Notes under the pieces: model-generated
What the model saw: the letters and a program-made list of their open reading frames with translations, nothing else
What the model was told of the DNA's origin: nothing
Databases searched by the model: none
Translations under genes and position numbers: made by a program
In this document: in pieces, positions 6,903 through 14,530 of the stretch
Layout: every line of letters starts with the position of its first letter
Position numbering within the stretch: the stretch's first letter is position 1
Assembly (NCBI GenBank): GCA_046760505.1
Contig: JBHIEG010000029.1
Location: 1-19,161, forward strand
Source: CAYFZR01 sp046760505 [NCBI: Candidatus Hydrothermarchaeota archaeon]
GTDB lineage: Archaea > CAYFZR01
Length of the DNA stretch: 19,161 nt
Direction: 5' to 3'

Positions 6903-9900
6903 ATGCCTATAGAACCAGCGAAAAAAAATTTCTCCAAAGAAGATGAATTAAAGATTCAGGAGTGGTGGAATAAAGAGAAAATATACGAAAAGACCAGAGA
7001 AAGAAGAAAAAATGGACCAAGATTCTACTTTTGTGACGGTCCTCCCTATACCACTGGGGAAATACACCTAGGAACCGCATACAATAAAACAATAAAGGAC
7101 GCAGTGCTAAGATATAAATCCATGAGAGGATATTTCGTCAGGGATCAAGCTGGTTGGGACATGCACGGACTTCCAATAGAAGTAAAAGTTGAAGAGCTTC
7201 TAGGCATTAGGAGTAAACATGAAATAGAAGATAAAGTTGGTATCGATGAGTTCGTTAAGAAATGCAGAGAATTTTCCTTAATAAACCTTGAAAAAATGAC
7301 CAAACAATTCAAAAGACTTGGAGTATGGTTAAACTGGGATACTCCTTACAGGACGATTGATAATAGTTATATAGAATCCGTGTGGTGGAGCATAAAGCGT
7401 GCTGGTGAGAGAGGCCTGCTCTATAAAGACCTTAGGGTAATAACTTGGTGTCCTAGGTGTGAAACTGCGCTAGCAGATGCAGAGATTGAATATAAAGATG
7501 TAAGGGATCCCTCGATTTATGTGAAGTTTAAGGTCCTGAACGAAGAAAATACCTACATACTAATATGGACCACTACTCCTTGGACAATTCCAGCGAACCT
7601 AGCCGTATGTGTGCATCCTGAGTACGTGTATGCAGAAATAAAAATCGATGATGAAAGATTAATTTTGGCAAAAGATCTCCTGGAGTCCATTGTTAAGCTA
7701 GCAGGTATAAAAGAATACGAAATTGTGAAAGAATTCTACGGTAACGAACTTTTAGGATTAAAGTATGAACATCCCTTAAGAGACGAGGTCCCATTTCATA
7801 GGGCGGTAGATGGAAAGTATGTTCACGCGATAATCTCCGGAACGCACGTAAAGCTAGATGAGGGCACTGGATGCGTTCATACTGCTCCCGGACATGGTCC
7901 GGATGACTATGAAATAGGAAAAGAATACGATATTCCCATCTTTTCACCAGTAGACGAAAAAGGAATATTTAAAGAGGAAGCAGGTAAATATAAAGGATCA
8001 TACGTAAAAAAAGCTGATGATGAGATTATAAATGATCTAAGAGAGAAAAATTCCTTGTTTTACCATGGAGAAATAGAGCACAGATACGGACACTGCTGGA
8101 GATGCAAGAGTCCGATTATCTACCGAGCGACTGAACAGTGGTTTTTGGGAATTACCAAGTTAAAGAGAAAGATGATGGAAGAGATAGACAGAGTAGAATG
8201 GATACCTGAATGGGCAGGAGCCAGTAGATTCAAGGACTGGGTAAGGAGTGCAAAAGACTGGACCATATCAAGACAGAGATACTGGGGAATTCCTCTTCCA
8301 GTCTGGATATGTGAAAAATGCAATGAAAAAAAGATTGTGGGTTCATTGGATGAACTCAAAAAATATGCAATTAATTTTGAAGATGAAATAGACTTGCATA
8401 GACCTTGGGTGGATAAAATAAAATTAAAATGTAAATGTAAATCAACAATGAAAAGAGTTCCTGATGTAATAGATGTATGGCTGGATTCTGGAACCGCAAC
8501 TTGGGCTTCATTGACTTATCCTTCTAAAAAGGAAGAATTCGAGAAATGGTGGCCAGCAGATTTTATAACTGAAGGTCATGATCAAACGCGGGGATGGTTT
8601 TATTCCCAACTAGGCGCAGGAGTAATCGCGCTTGACAGGGCCCCCTATGATCAAGTCCTTATGCATGGTTTTACCCTAGACAAGGAAGGAAAGAAGATGT
8701 CAAAGTCACTGGGCAACGTAGTAACTCCAGAATCTGTATTTGAGAGGTACGGGGCAGATGTCTTGAGGTTTTATTTCCTTTGGACGATTCCACCTTGGGA
8801 TGATCTTCACTTTAATTGGGACGAGGTGAGAGTGGTAAGTAGGATGCTCAATGTGCTATGGAACGTATATGTCTTCGCCACAACATACATGGCTCTTGAC
8901 AACTATCTACCCTCCAAATCTCACGCTTCCCATCTAAGAGAGGAAGACAGATGGATGATATCCAGAATTAACACCCTAATTAAGGAGGCCACATCTCACT
9001 TTGAGGAACTACAGTTACATAAGGTAACGAGGGCCATTCACGACTTTATACTTGAGGATTTGAGCAGGTGGTACATTAGACTTATCAGGGAGAGAGCATG
9101 GATAGAAAAGGAAGATCCTGATAAAAATGCAGCATACTATACTCTCTGGTATACCCTATGCAATCTTACCAGACTGATGGCTCCCTTTACACCTCATGTA
9201 ACGGAGGCAATATATCAGAACCTTATGAGAAACATTGTTTTCGAGTTCGAAAGCGTTCATATGTGCGATTGGCCTCAATGCGAAGAGGATCTAATAGATG
9301 AAAGACTTGAAGAGGATATGAAAATCGTAAAATCTGCCGTTGAACTCTCCTATTCTGCGCGCCAAAAGGCGAGACTGAAGTTAAGATGGCCTGTTAGATC
9401 AATTGCAATATCTGCTCCAAAGAAAAGAATTGAGGCAATTAGGAGACTAGAACACATACTGAAAACGCAAGCAAACGTTAAAGAGGTTATAACCCTATCC
9501 GAAGAGGAAACTCACCCTGAGGTTAGAACTAGAATAAAGCCTAAATTTGATGTTGTAGGTCCTAAATATAAAGGAAAGACATCACTGATAAAAAAGGCTC
9601 TGGAAGAAATTGATGGAGAATCTATTCGATCAAAAATATCTCAAGGTTATGTTCTTAAACTTTCAGATGGCTCTGAGGTAAAATTAACAGAAGAAGATAT
9701 CGAATTCATCACAGAATTACCAAAAGAGCTCGAAGTAGTGGAGTCTCCAGAAATGAAATTATACTTGGACAGAAAAATAACACCAGAACTTAAATCCGAG
9801 GGCTTAGCGAAGGAAGTAATTCGCAGGATACAGGAAATGAGAAAAGAGTTAAACCTTAGCGTTGAGGAGATGATAAGATCAAGTATCATCGTTAAGGAAG

Positions 9901-10076
9901 AAATAAGAGAGATGTTAGAAGAGAATATCGAACTCATAAAGACAGAGACGAGATCAAGGGAACTACTCTTTGAAGATTTGAAGGGTTACAGGAAAGAATG
10001 GGAAATAAATGGAAATAAATACGTAATAACAGTACAAAGAGATCTTGAGTTCCAGCAGATTCCAAGGGAGGAATAA
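6903..10076 (+). CDS. ileS: Isoleucyl-tRNA synthetase
   Basis: A 1057-residue class Ia synthetase that charges tRNA-Ile, the normal length for the archaeal/eukaryotic type. Landmarks: the HIGH-like HLGT (56-59) in PPYTTGEIHLGTAYNKT; the editing (CP1) domain with TTTPWTIPANLAV (about 223-235); GTGCVHTAPGHG; and KMSKS (598-602). Possible zinc-binding pairs are C183/C186, C398/C401, C470/C473 and C510/C512. The C-terminal anticodon-binding part contains WYIRLIRERAW and RLMAPFTPH. The start is fixed by GGAGG at 7-nt spacing before the ATG. The last codons (AAG GGA GGA) contain the ribosome binding site of the next gene, mptE, so the two are probably translated from one mRNA. Confidence 0.97.
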   Translation: MPIEPAKKNFSKEDELKIQEWWNKEKIYEKTRERRKNGPRFYFCDGPPYTTGEIHLGTAYNKTIKDAVLRYKSMRGYFVRDQAGWDMHGLPIEVKVEELLGIRSKHEIEDKVGIDEFVKKCREFSLINLEKMTKQFKRLGVWLNWDTPYRTIDNSYIESVWWSIKRAGERGLLYKDLRVITWCPRCETALADAEIEYKDVRDPSIYVKFKVLNEENTYILIWTTTPWTIPANLAVCVHPEYVYAEIKIDDERLILAKDLLESIVKLAGIKEYEIVKEFYGNELLGLKYEHPLRDEVPFHRAVDGKYVHAIISGTHVKLDEGTGCVHTAPGHGPDDYEIGKEYDIPIFSPVDEKGIFKEEAGKYKGSYVKKADDEIINDLREKNSLFYHGEIEHRYGHCWRCKSPIIYRATEQWFLGITKLKRKMMEEIDRVEWIPEWAGASRFKDWVRSAKDWTISRQRYWGIPLPVWICEKCNEKKIVGSLDELKKYAINFEDEIDLHRPWVDKIKLKCKCKSTMKRVPDVIDVWLDSGTATWASLTYPSKKEEFEKWWPADFITEGHDQTRGWFYSQLGAGVIALDRAPYDQVLMHGFTLDKEGKKMSKSLGNVVTPESVFERYGADVLRFYFLWTIPPWDDLHFNWDEVRVVSRMLNVLWNVYVFATTYMALDNYLPSKSHASHLREEDRWMISRINTLIKEATSHFEELQLHKVTRAIHDFILEDLSRWYIRLIRERAWIEKEDPDKNAAYYTLWYTLCNLTRLMAPFTPHVTEAIYQNLMRNIVFEFESVHMCDWPQCEEDLIDERLEEDMKIVKSAVELSYSARQKARLKLRWPVRSIAISAPKKRIEAIRRLEHILKTQANVKEVITLSEEETHPEVRTRIKPKFDVVGPKYKGKTSLIKKALEEIDGESIRSKISQGYVLKLSDGSEVKLTEEDIEFITELPKELEVVESPEMKLYLDRKITPELKSEGLAKEVIRRIQEMRKELNLSVEEMIRSSIIVKEEIREMLEENIELIKTETRSRELLFEDLKGYRKEWEINGNKYVITVQRDLEFQQIPREE
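10066..10071 (+). promoter_or_regulatory. Ribosome binding site that decides the MptE start
   Basis: GGGAGG inside the last codons of ileS. Counting from the GGAGG core, 7 nt separate it from an ACG codon (10079-10081) in the MptE frame. No ATG, GTG or TTG occurs in that frame between the in-frame TGA at 10046 and TTG at 10196. Confidence 0.65.
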
Positions 10077-10078
10077 AA

Positions 10079-10855
10079 ACGGAACTTATAGAGTGGATCT
10101 CTTTTTACAAGAAGATATTAAGTGACTTTGGATACGATGAGTACAGAGATAATCTATCCGCGATTCTTCTCAACTCTATTCTTGTCTCAGATTCTTTGAG
10201 CTTGGTGTACAATATAGGCAGGAGAATAAACAAAAAAACATGTATTATACTAGGTGCAGGGCCCTCTTTGGATGATGTGGTTGATTTCTTGGCCAAAGAA
10301 AAAACTAAAAAGTTCATTATCGCAGCAAATGGTGCTATAACCCCCCTGATTTCTAAAGGAAAACTTCCTAATCTTATTGTTACAGATCTAGATGGAGCTT
10401 TCGAGGATTTATTAAAGGCAAACATGTCTGGTGTCCCCCTAATGGTTCATGCTCATGGGGATAACATGGATAGGATCGGAACTCTGGTTCCAAGATTCAC
10501 CAATGTAATAGGCACTACTCAGGGGATACCTTTTGGTAAACTCCACAACTTCGGAGGTTTCACCGATGGGGACAGGGCATTCATGCTTGCAAGCCATTTT
10601 AATGCCGATCCAATAATCCTTGGTGGAATGGATTTTGGAGACATAGTTACTCCCTACTCAAAACCAGAACTTAAGTCTAATTCAAAAGCAGATCCGATAA
10701 AGAGGAAAAAACTCCAGTGGGCAAGACGCCTCATCGAATACGAGGTTAAAAAAAGAAATCTAAGGGTGTACAATATTTCCCAAGGTGAAAAAATCGAAGG
10801 AACAATGGATATAAAGATATCTGATTTAGATAAGATTTTAAAAAGCCTTGACTAA
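10079..10855 (+). CDS. mptE: MptE: 6-hydroxymethyl-7,8-dihydropterin pyrophosphokinase, probable ACG start
   Basis: DUF115-family archaeal enzyme that transfers pyrophosphate from ATP to 6-hydroxymethyl-dihydropterin, on the way to methanopterin or archaeal folates. Seen: the glycine-rich ILGAGPSLDDV, AANGAITPLI, LPNLIVTDLDG (acidic TDLDG), MVHAHGDNMD, NFGGFTDGDRA and ILGGMDFGD. The GAGPSL motif normally follows an N-terminal helical region of about 60 residues. Here that region (ELIEWISFYKKILSDFGYDEYRDN...) is plainly coding but lies upstream of the first standard start codon (TTG 10196). With ACG at 10079, 7 nt after GGAGG, the protein is 258 residues and complete. It overlaps no gene and begins 3 nt after the ileS stop. 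Its stop abuts that of the convergent tRNA thiolation gene. Function is well supported; the start is inferred. Confidence 0.88.
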   Translation, partial: TELIEWISFYKKILSDFGYDEYRDNLSAILLNSILVSDSLSLVYNIGRRINKKTCIILGAGPSLDDVVDFLAKEKTKKFIIAANGAITPLISKGKLPNLIVTDLDGAFEDLLKANMSGVPLMVHAHGDNMDRIGTLVPRFTNVIGTTQGIPFGKLHNFGGFTDGDRAFMLASHFNADPIILGGMDFGDIVTPYSKPELKSNSKADPIKRKKLQWARRLIEYEVKKRNLRVYNISQGEKIEGTMDIKISDLDKILKSLD

Positions 10856-11722
10856 TTAACCTCTTATTTCCTCAAGCATTTCGCAAGTCTTGCAAGTTCT
10901 CCTAGAACTAGGTTCTCCACATTTTTCGCAGGTCAGGACTCTTGCGTATTTTAGTCTTGGCAATTTTTCAATGGAGGCCATTATTCTGTGTTTAATGGCT
11001 TGCTTAATCTCTACACTATCTACGATCTCTCTTATCTTTGCTCTCAATGCATGACCTGAGTAAGGGCATACCCCGTCATGAGAGGGTATTCCCTTCAGGA
11101 GAGAATATATCTTTACCTCCTTCTCGCTCAGGTCAAATAGTGGTTTTATCCTTGGCAACATCCTATCATGAATTTTGTCTGATTTAGGAACAATCTTGAG
11201 AAGTCTCATCCAGTCTCCTCTTCCTATAGAAAGAAAAACAGATTGTATTTCATCATCTAAATTATGACCGGTAGCAACGTAAGAAGCCTTCAACTCTCTC
11301 GCGTGTTTGTTAAGCAAATACCTCCTAAATATTCCACAATAGAAACAACCTTTTTCAGGACCAAATTTTTCGACTAGCTCGTCTAATGTAAATCCAAATT
11401 CATCGTAAAAACTTAGTTCCACAATCGGTAGATCTTCTTTTAACCTGGCAATGATCTTCTTTGACTCTTCCCTGTATCCCCGTATGCCTTCATCAATGAA
11501 TATACCGAACACATCGTATCCCAGAGAATTTAAGATTTTTAAGGTAACTGTAGAGTCTTTTCCTCCAGAAATTCCCACACATATCTTTTCATTTTCTATT
11601 TTAAACTCTTTCATCCTTTTTTTTACAGTTTTTTCAAAGAATTCGCAGAAACAAGAATCACAGAGCCACTCTCCCAAGGACCTAGAGAAATATATGGCTT
11701 TAGAATTACACCTGCACCTCAT
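10856..11722 (-). CDS. tRNA 2-thiouridine synthesizing enzyme, TtuA/Ncs6 family (TIGR00269-like)
   Basis: A 288-residue PP-loop ATPase that activates a tRNA uridine by adenylation and inserts sulfur, using a ubiquitin-like sulfur carrier in related systems. Seen: an N-terminal zinc motif (C3, C5, C21, C24), the P-loop SGGKDST (52-58), the cluster-binding pair C126-FY-C129 (GCFYCGIFRR), TGHNLDDEIQS (151-161), C219 in GVCPYSG, and a C-terminal zinc motif (C265, C268, C277, C280). C126, C129 and C219 match the three cysteines that hold the catalytic Fe-S cluster in TtuA. The ATG is at 11722; a TTTATAGG box about 25-35 nt upstream suggests a nearly leaderless mRNA. Whether it acts at position 34 or 54 of tRNA cannot be told from sequence alone. 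Confidence 0.9.
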   Translation of the reverse strand: MRCRCNSKAIYFSRSLGEWLCDSCFCEFFEKTVKKRMKEFKIENEKICVGISGGKDSTVTLKILNSLGYDVFGIFIDEGIRGYREESKKIIARLKEDLPIVELSFYDEFGFTLDELVEKFGPEKGCFYCGIFRRYLLNKHARELKASYVATGHNLDDEIQSVFLSIGRGDWMRLLKIVPKSDKIHDRMLPRIKPLFDLSEKEVKIYSLLKGIPSHDGVCPYSGHALRAKIREIVDSVEIKQAIKHRIMASIEKLPRLKYARVLTCEKCGEPSSRRTCKTCEMLEEIRG

Positions 11723-12056
11723 TTTAACCTTCTATAAATTTGTTGAAATCCTATAAAAAGTTTGTAAAATAAAAGTTATAGATAACTCTTAAATTAAAAG
11801 AACCCTCAATTTCGGTGTCCCTCCACTAAAAAACTTAAACCAACATGAATAAGTTAAAAAAGGATTTTCTAACAAAAAATTGATTTTTTTGGCTTTAAAG
11901 ATATTTATAGGTGAGGAGAGAAATAAATAAGTGAGAAGACGAAAAGAAGAAATGGAGAAAAGAATGTTGTGAAATTTATAAAAAAAGAATTCCCTCTTGG
12001 TATCTGAGACTAAAAAACATAAATATGCTGTTTTTGGAAATTGAGAAGGAAGTTTG
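11723..12056 (+). other. AT-rich intergenic region, no recognisable gene
   Basis: 334 nt very rich in A and T. The left end holds the promoter of the minus-strand thiolation gene (TATA-like about 11745-11758). The middle has long A- and T-runs. About 11908-11970 is strongly purine-biased on the plus strand, with only micro-ORFs. CATAAATATG at 12018-12027 could be a TATA box for the small ORF at 12057. I found no C/D box set, tRNA or repeat array here. Confidence 0.6.
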
Positions 12057-12146
12057 ATGGGTAGAGCGATACGATGTTGGGCTGTGAGAAGTAATGCACT
12101 GAATTTGGATAAAAAACTTAAAGAATTTAAAAAGGTGGAGGATTGA
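12057..12146 (+). CDS. Possible 29-residue small protein or leader peptide
   Basis: ATG to TGA, 29 residues, beginning MGRAIRCWAVRSNAL and ending in a lysine-rich helix-like stretch (DKKLKEFKKVED). It has GAAGGAAG (12045-12052) 4 nt before the ATG and a TATA-like CATAAATATG 30-39 nt upstream. Its last codons (AAG GTG GAG GAT TGA) contain the GGTGGAGG that serves the membrane protein starting at 12148, one nucleotide after the stop, so the two would be translationally coupled. I recognise no family. It may be a real small protein, a leader peptide or chance; the ribosome-site spacing and the coupling are the only support. Confidence 0.35.
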   Translation: MGRAIRCWAVRSNALNLDKKLKEFKKVED

Positions 12147-12147
12147 C

Positions 12148-12402
12148 ATGGATTACTCAGAAATTTTATCTATTATTGGACTATTTTTTGATTTTTTAGG
12201 CGCAGTCATTTTGATGTTTCCTCTTTTTGAAAGCAAAGAAAAAATAAAAGAGCTTGTTTCTTCTACGGATTATAAACCTATTTTTGAGGAAGACAAGGCT
12301 CGATTAAAGGAATCTCTTCTGGAAGAGATAAATATTGGAATTATTGGTTTGACTTTTATATTCTCTGGTTTTCTCTTACAAATAATCGCTAAGTTCTATT
12401 GA
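12148..12402 (+). CDS. Small two-helix membrane protein, hypothetical
   Basis: 84 residues with two clear hydrophobic segments (about 7-27, LSIIGLFFDFLGAVILMFPLF, and about 62-82, NIGIIGLTFIFSGFLLQIIAKF). They are joined by a charged, probably helical loop of about 35 residues (ESKEKIKELVSS...KARLKESLLEE). The layout is a membrane hairpin. A good ribosome binding site (GGTGGAGG, 12134-12141, 6 nt before ATG) supports it as real. The pattern resembles widespread short two-helix proteins of unknown function, and no catalytic residues are visible. Confidence 0.7.
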   Translation: MDYSEILSIIGLFFDFLGAVILMFPLFESKEKIKELVSSTDYKPIFEEDKARLKESLLEEINIGIIGLTFIFSGFLLQIIAKFY

Positions 12403-12577
12403 TTTTATTCCCGAGCAATTTCACAAACAATTTTTCACCAATTGATTTCGAAATTTTTTATCATGATTTATCGTTACTGAAAAAGGTTATATTCTACAAA
12501 CTCAATAGGGGTTAAACAAAAGTGAGGGGAAAATAAGCAATCGGAAAAAAATTTTGTGAATCTTTTACCAAGATGGC

Positions 12578-13366
12578 GTGGTGGGGATGGCAAGTATCTA
12601 CCAGCAGGACGAAGATCTCAAATTGATAGAGACTTACGCCAACATACATGACGTTGTTCAGAACTTGCCTGATTCTCTTTACTCCAAGCATCAACTCGCT
12701 GAGTTAAGAGAAGTTACCGAAAAACTGGGGAGGGATCTCAAACTTTATTTATCTAAAGATAGAGACTCCAAAGAGATTGAAACGATGATCTCCACTGCAA
12801 TAGAAGAAGTAAAAAACAGAAGAAAGTTTTTTGGACTCTACGAAGTAGTTCCGTACTTTGAAAAAAAAGAAACAAACTTCCTAAAAGCCCTTCACAAAAA
12901 GGCGTTGGATTCTTCGATACTTGAGGTATTAAGCAGCGAGGGGGTAATTAAACTCGAAAAAGAAAAGAAAAAATCCATAAAAAGAAGCATATGGCTTGGA
13001 ACAGAACTGGAAATGTATGCAGTCCTTGGTAGTATTGAGATTCCTTCCGAATTTAGTTTTTCAGAGGAAATTATAGATAAGATCTCAAAGGAGTGCGTCA
13101 GGATCTTATACTCACGGATAAAAAACGAGAGAGAAAAATATCTAAGGCATTTACTCAGATTGCTCGATTTCAAACACAAGGTTGGAATTTATCATTTAGA
13201 CCCAGATCTCTGGCGTTTTTTTGTTGTAATAGAAGCGGATAGATTGCTTGACATTCGTGGCGAATTTATCCACGACCTTATAGAACTTTCGATATTGATC
13301 GAAAAGCTAAGGGAGTTAGGAGAGGAAATAGCCGTTGGAAAAAAAAGGCCCCGAAAAAACGGATAA
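12578..13366 (+). CDS. Unrecognised helical protein, 262 residues
   Basis: A long, clearly coding ORF that I cannot assign. It is predicted mostly alpha-helical and highly charged, with no signal peptide or membrane segment, one Cys and a basic tail (GKKRPRKNG). Visible stretches: IHDVVQNLPDSLYSKHQL near the N-terminus, FGLYEVVPYFEKKETNFLKALHKKALDSSILEVL in the middle (possible helix-turn-helix-like or protein-interaction region), and HLDPDLWRFFVVIEADRLLDIRGEFIHDLIEL near the C-terminus. The start is uncertain: GTG 12578 or ATG 12587, the latter with GGTGG only 2 nt away. A TTATATT box is at 12487-12493. The stop is 1 nt from the convergent guaAA stop. It faintly recalls a GINS subunit but not enough to name it. 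Confidence 0.7.
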   Translation: MVGMASIYQQDEDLKLIETYANIHDVVQNLPDSLYSKHQLAELREVTEKLGRDLKLYLSKDRDSKEIETMISTAIEEVKNRRKFFGLYEVVPYFEKKETNFLKALHKKALDSSILEVLSSEGVIKLEKEKKKSIKRSIWLGTELEMYAVLGSIEIPSEFSFSEEIIDKISKECVRILYSRIKNEREKYLRHLLRLLDFKHKVGIYHLDPDLWRFFVVIEADRLLDIRGEFIHDLIELSILIEKLRELGEEIAVGKKRPRKNG

Positions 13367-13367
13367 A

Positions 13368-13928
13368 TTACTCTCTACAGATCTTTAAGAAATTTTTGAA
13401 TATTTCAGGACCCTTTGGAGTATGAGCCACCTCTGGATGAAACTGGACGCCGAAAATGTCTTTTTTCTTGTGCATCATGGCTTCATTTTTACATACTTCG
13501 GAATGAGCTATTATCTCAAAATCCTTTGGAGTTTCTTCTATTTCATCCATATGAGATGCCCAAGCAACTATTTTTTTCCCTAATCCTTCCAAGATGCCTA
13601 CTGGCTTATCTATAATTATCTCGGTCTCTGCATATTCACCCTTCATTCCCCTTGCAACCTTCCCTCCGTAAGTTTTTGCAATAAGTTGGTGTCCCAAGCA
13701 TATGCCAAGGATTGGGATATTCAGTTCTTTTACAATGGATTCACAGTTTCCTACTCTGTCTAGGTCCGGACCACCACTCAGTATAACTCCGACAGGATCA
13801 AATTCTGCTATTTCTTCCACAGAAATTGTGTTCGGCACTATCTTTGCTTCCACATTTAAATAGCGAAGTGTTCTGTATATCCTATGGGTGTACTGCCCAT
13901 AGTTGTCCAGAATTAATATATCAACCAA
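13368..13928 (-). CDS. guaAA: GMP synthase glutamine amidotransferase subunit A
   Basis: 186-residue class I glutaminase that supplies ammonia to a separate GMP synthase ATP-pyrophosphatase subunit (B), converting XMP to GMP. Catalytic triad: C77 in GICLGHQ, H164 and E166 in VQFHPEV. The N-terminal ILDNYGQYTHRI and the ILSGGPDLDRVG segment are typical of the archaeal stand-alone subunit; the B subunit is not in this window. The start is TTG at 13926-13928, with GGTG 7 nt upstream; no ATG is available at the conserved N-terminus. It begins 14 nt after the pdxT stop, in an apparent pdxS-pdxT-guaAA operon. Confidence 0.95.
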   Translation of the reverse strand: MVDILILDNYGQYTHRIYRTLRYLNVEAKIVPNTISVEEIAEFDPVGVILSGGPDLDRVGNCESIVKELNIPILGICLGHQLIAKTYGGKVARGMKGEYAETEIIIDKPVGILEGLGKKIVAWASHMDEIEETPKDFEIIAHSEVCKNEAMMHKKKDIFGVQFHPEVAHTPKGPEIFKNFLKICRE

Positions 13929-13942
13929 GAAAAAACACCAAC

Positions 13943-14530
13943 TTACATACCTAGAAAGTACTTGTGTATCGTGGTATCATCGGTCAATTCTGGATGAAAG
14001 GCGACAGCGAGCATGTTTTTTTCTCTGGCTCCCACGATGAGATCTTCATACTTTGCTACTACCTCTACTCCCTTTCCCACTTCTAGAATTACTGGGGCCC
14101 TTATAAAGACCCCTGTTATTTTAGTCTTTTTCGGTAGAAATTCGATTTCAGCCTCAAAAGATTCTCTCTGCCTTCCAAAGGCATTTCTTTTTACATTAAT
14201 GTTCATCAATCTCATCAGGGGTTGTTTTGTTTTTTCCATGTCACCGTTTCCCTTTTTGGCTAAGAGTATTAAGCCTGCGCATGTCGCCAAAACAGGCAAG
14301 CCCTCAGAAATCTTTTCTTTTAACTCATCGAACATTTTGTTTATTACAAGCAGCTTTCCTATGGTGGTGCTTTCTCCCCCAGGGAGTATGATTCTATCGA
14401 TATCTTGCAAATGATCCTTGTTTTTCACTGGGATAATTTTCGGAGTGATTTCTAATTCTTCGCATGCTCTTCTCATTATTTCTGCATGCTCTGAGATGTC
14501 TCCCTGCAAAGCAAGGATTCCTATGTTCAT
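13943..14530 (-). CDS. pdxT: Pyridoxal 5'-phosphate synthase glutaminase subunit
   Basis: 195-residue class I glutaminase that hands ammonia to PdxS for vitamin B6 synthesis. Seen: ALQGDISEH at the N-terminus, LPGGESTTIGKL (49-60), nucleophile C84 in ATCAGLILL, GRQRESFEAE, and H179/E181 in AFHPELTDD. I place the start at ATG 14530, not the TTG 6 nt upstream: ATG overlaps the pdxS stop as TAATG (one shared base), with GAGGT just before it. Translation is thus coupled to pdxS. Confidence 0.96.
   Translation of the reverse strand: MNIGILALQGDISEHAEIMRRACEELEITPKIIPVKNKDHLQDIDRIILPGGESTTIGKLLVINKMFDELKEKISEGLPVLATCAGLILLAKKGNGDMEKTKQPLMRLMNINVKRNAFGRQRESFEAEIEFLPKKTKITGVFIRAPVILEVGKGVEVVAKYEDLIVGAREKNMLAVAFHPELTDDTTIHKYFLGM

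Noticed and set aside
10196-10855. MptE starting at TTG 10196 (219 residues)
   Set aside because: The region upstream in the same frame is clearly coding and matches the expected N-terminal helical region; no ribosome binding site precedes TTG 10196.
12055-12102. A second C/D box sRNA (TTGATGG at 12055 and CTGA at 12099)
   Set aside because: The C box lacks the required RTGATGA form, and no credible C'/D' pair lies between.
12578-13366. GINS (Gins51-like) replication protein
   Set aside because: Only a vague helical resemblance; length, tail and neighbourhood (no PCNA or primase gene) do not support the name.
14013-14414. 133-residue plus-strand ORF opposite pdxT
   Set aside because: It is a shadow of pdxT; the sense strand carries all the catalytic motifs.
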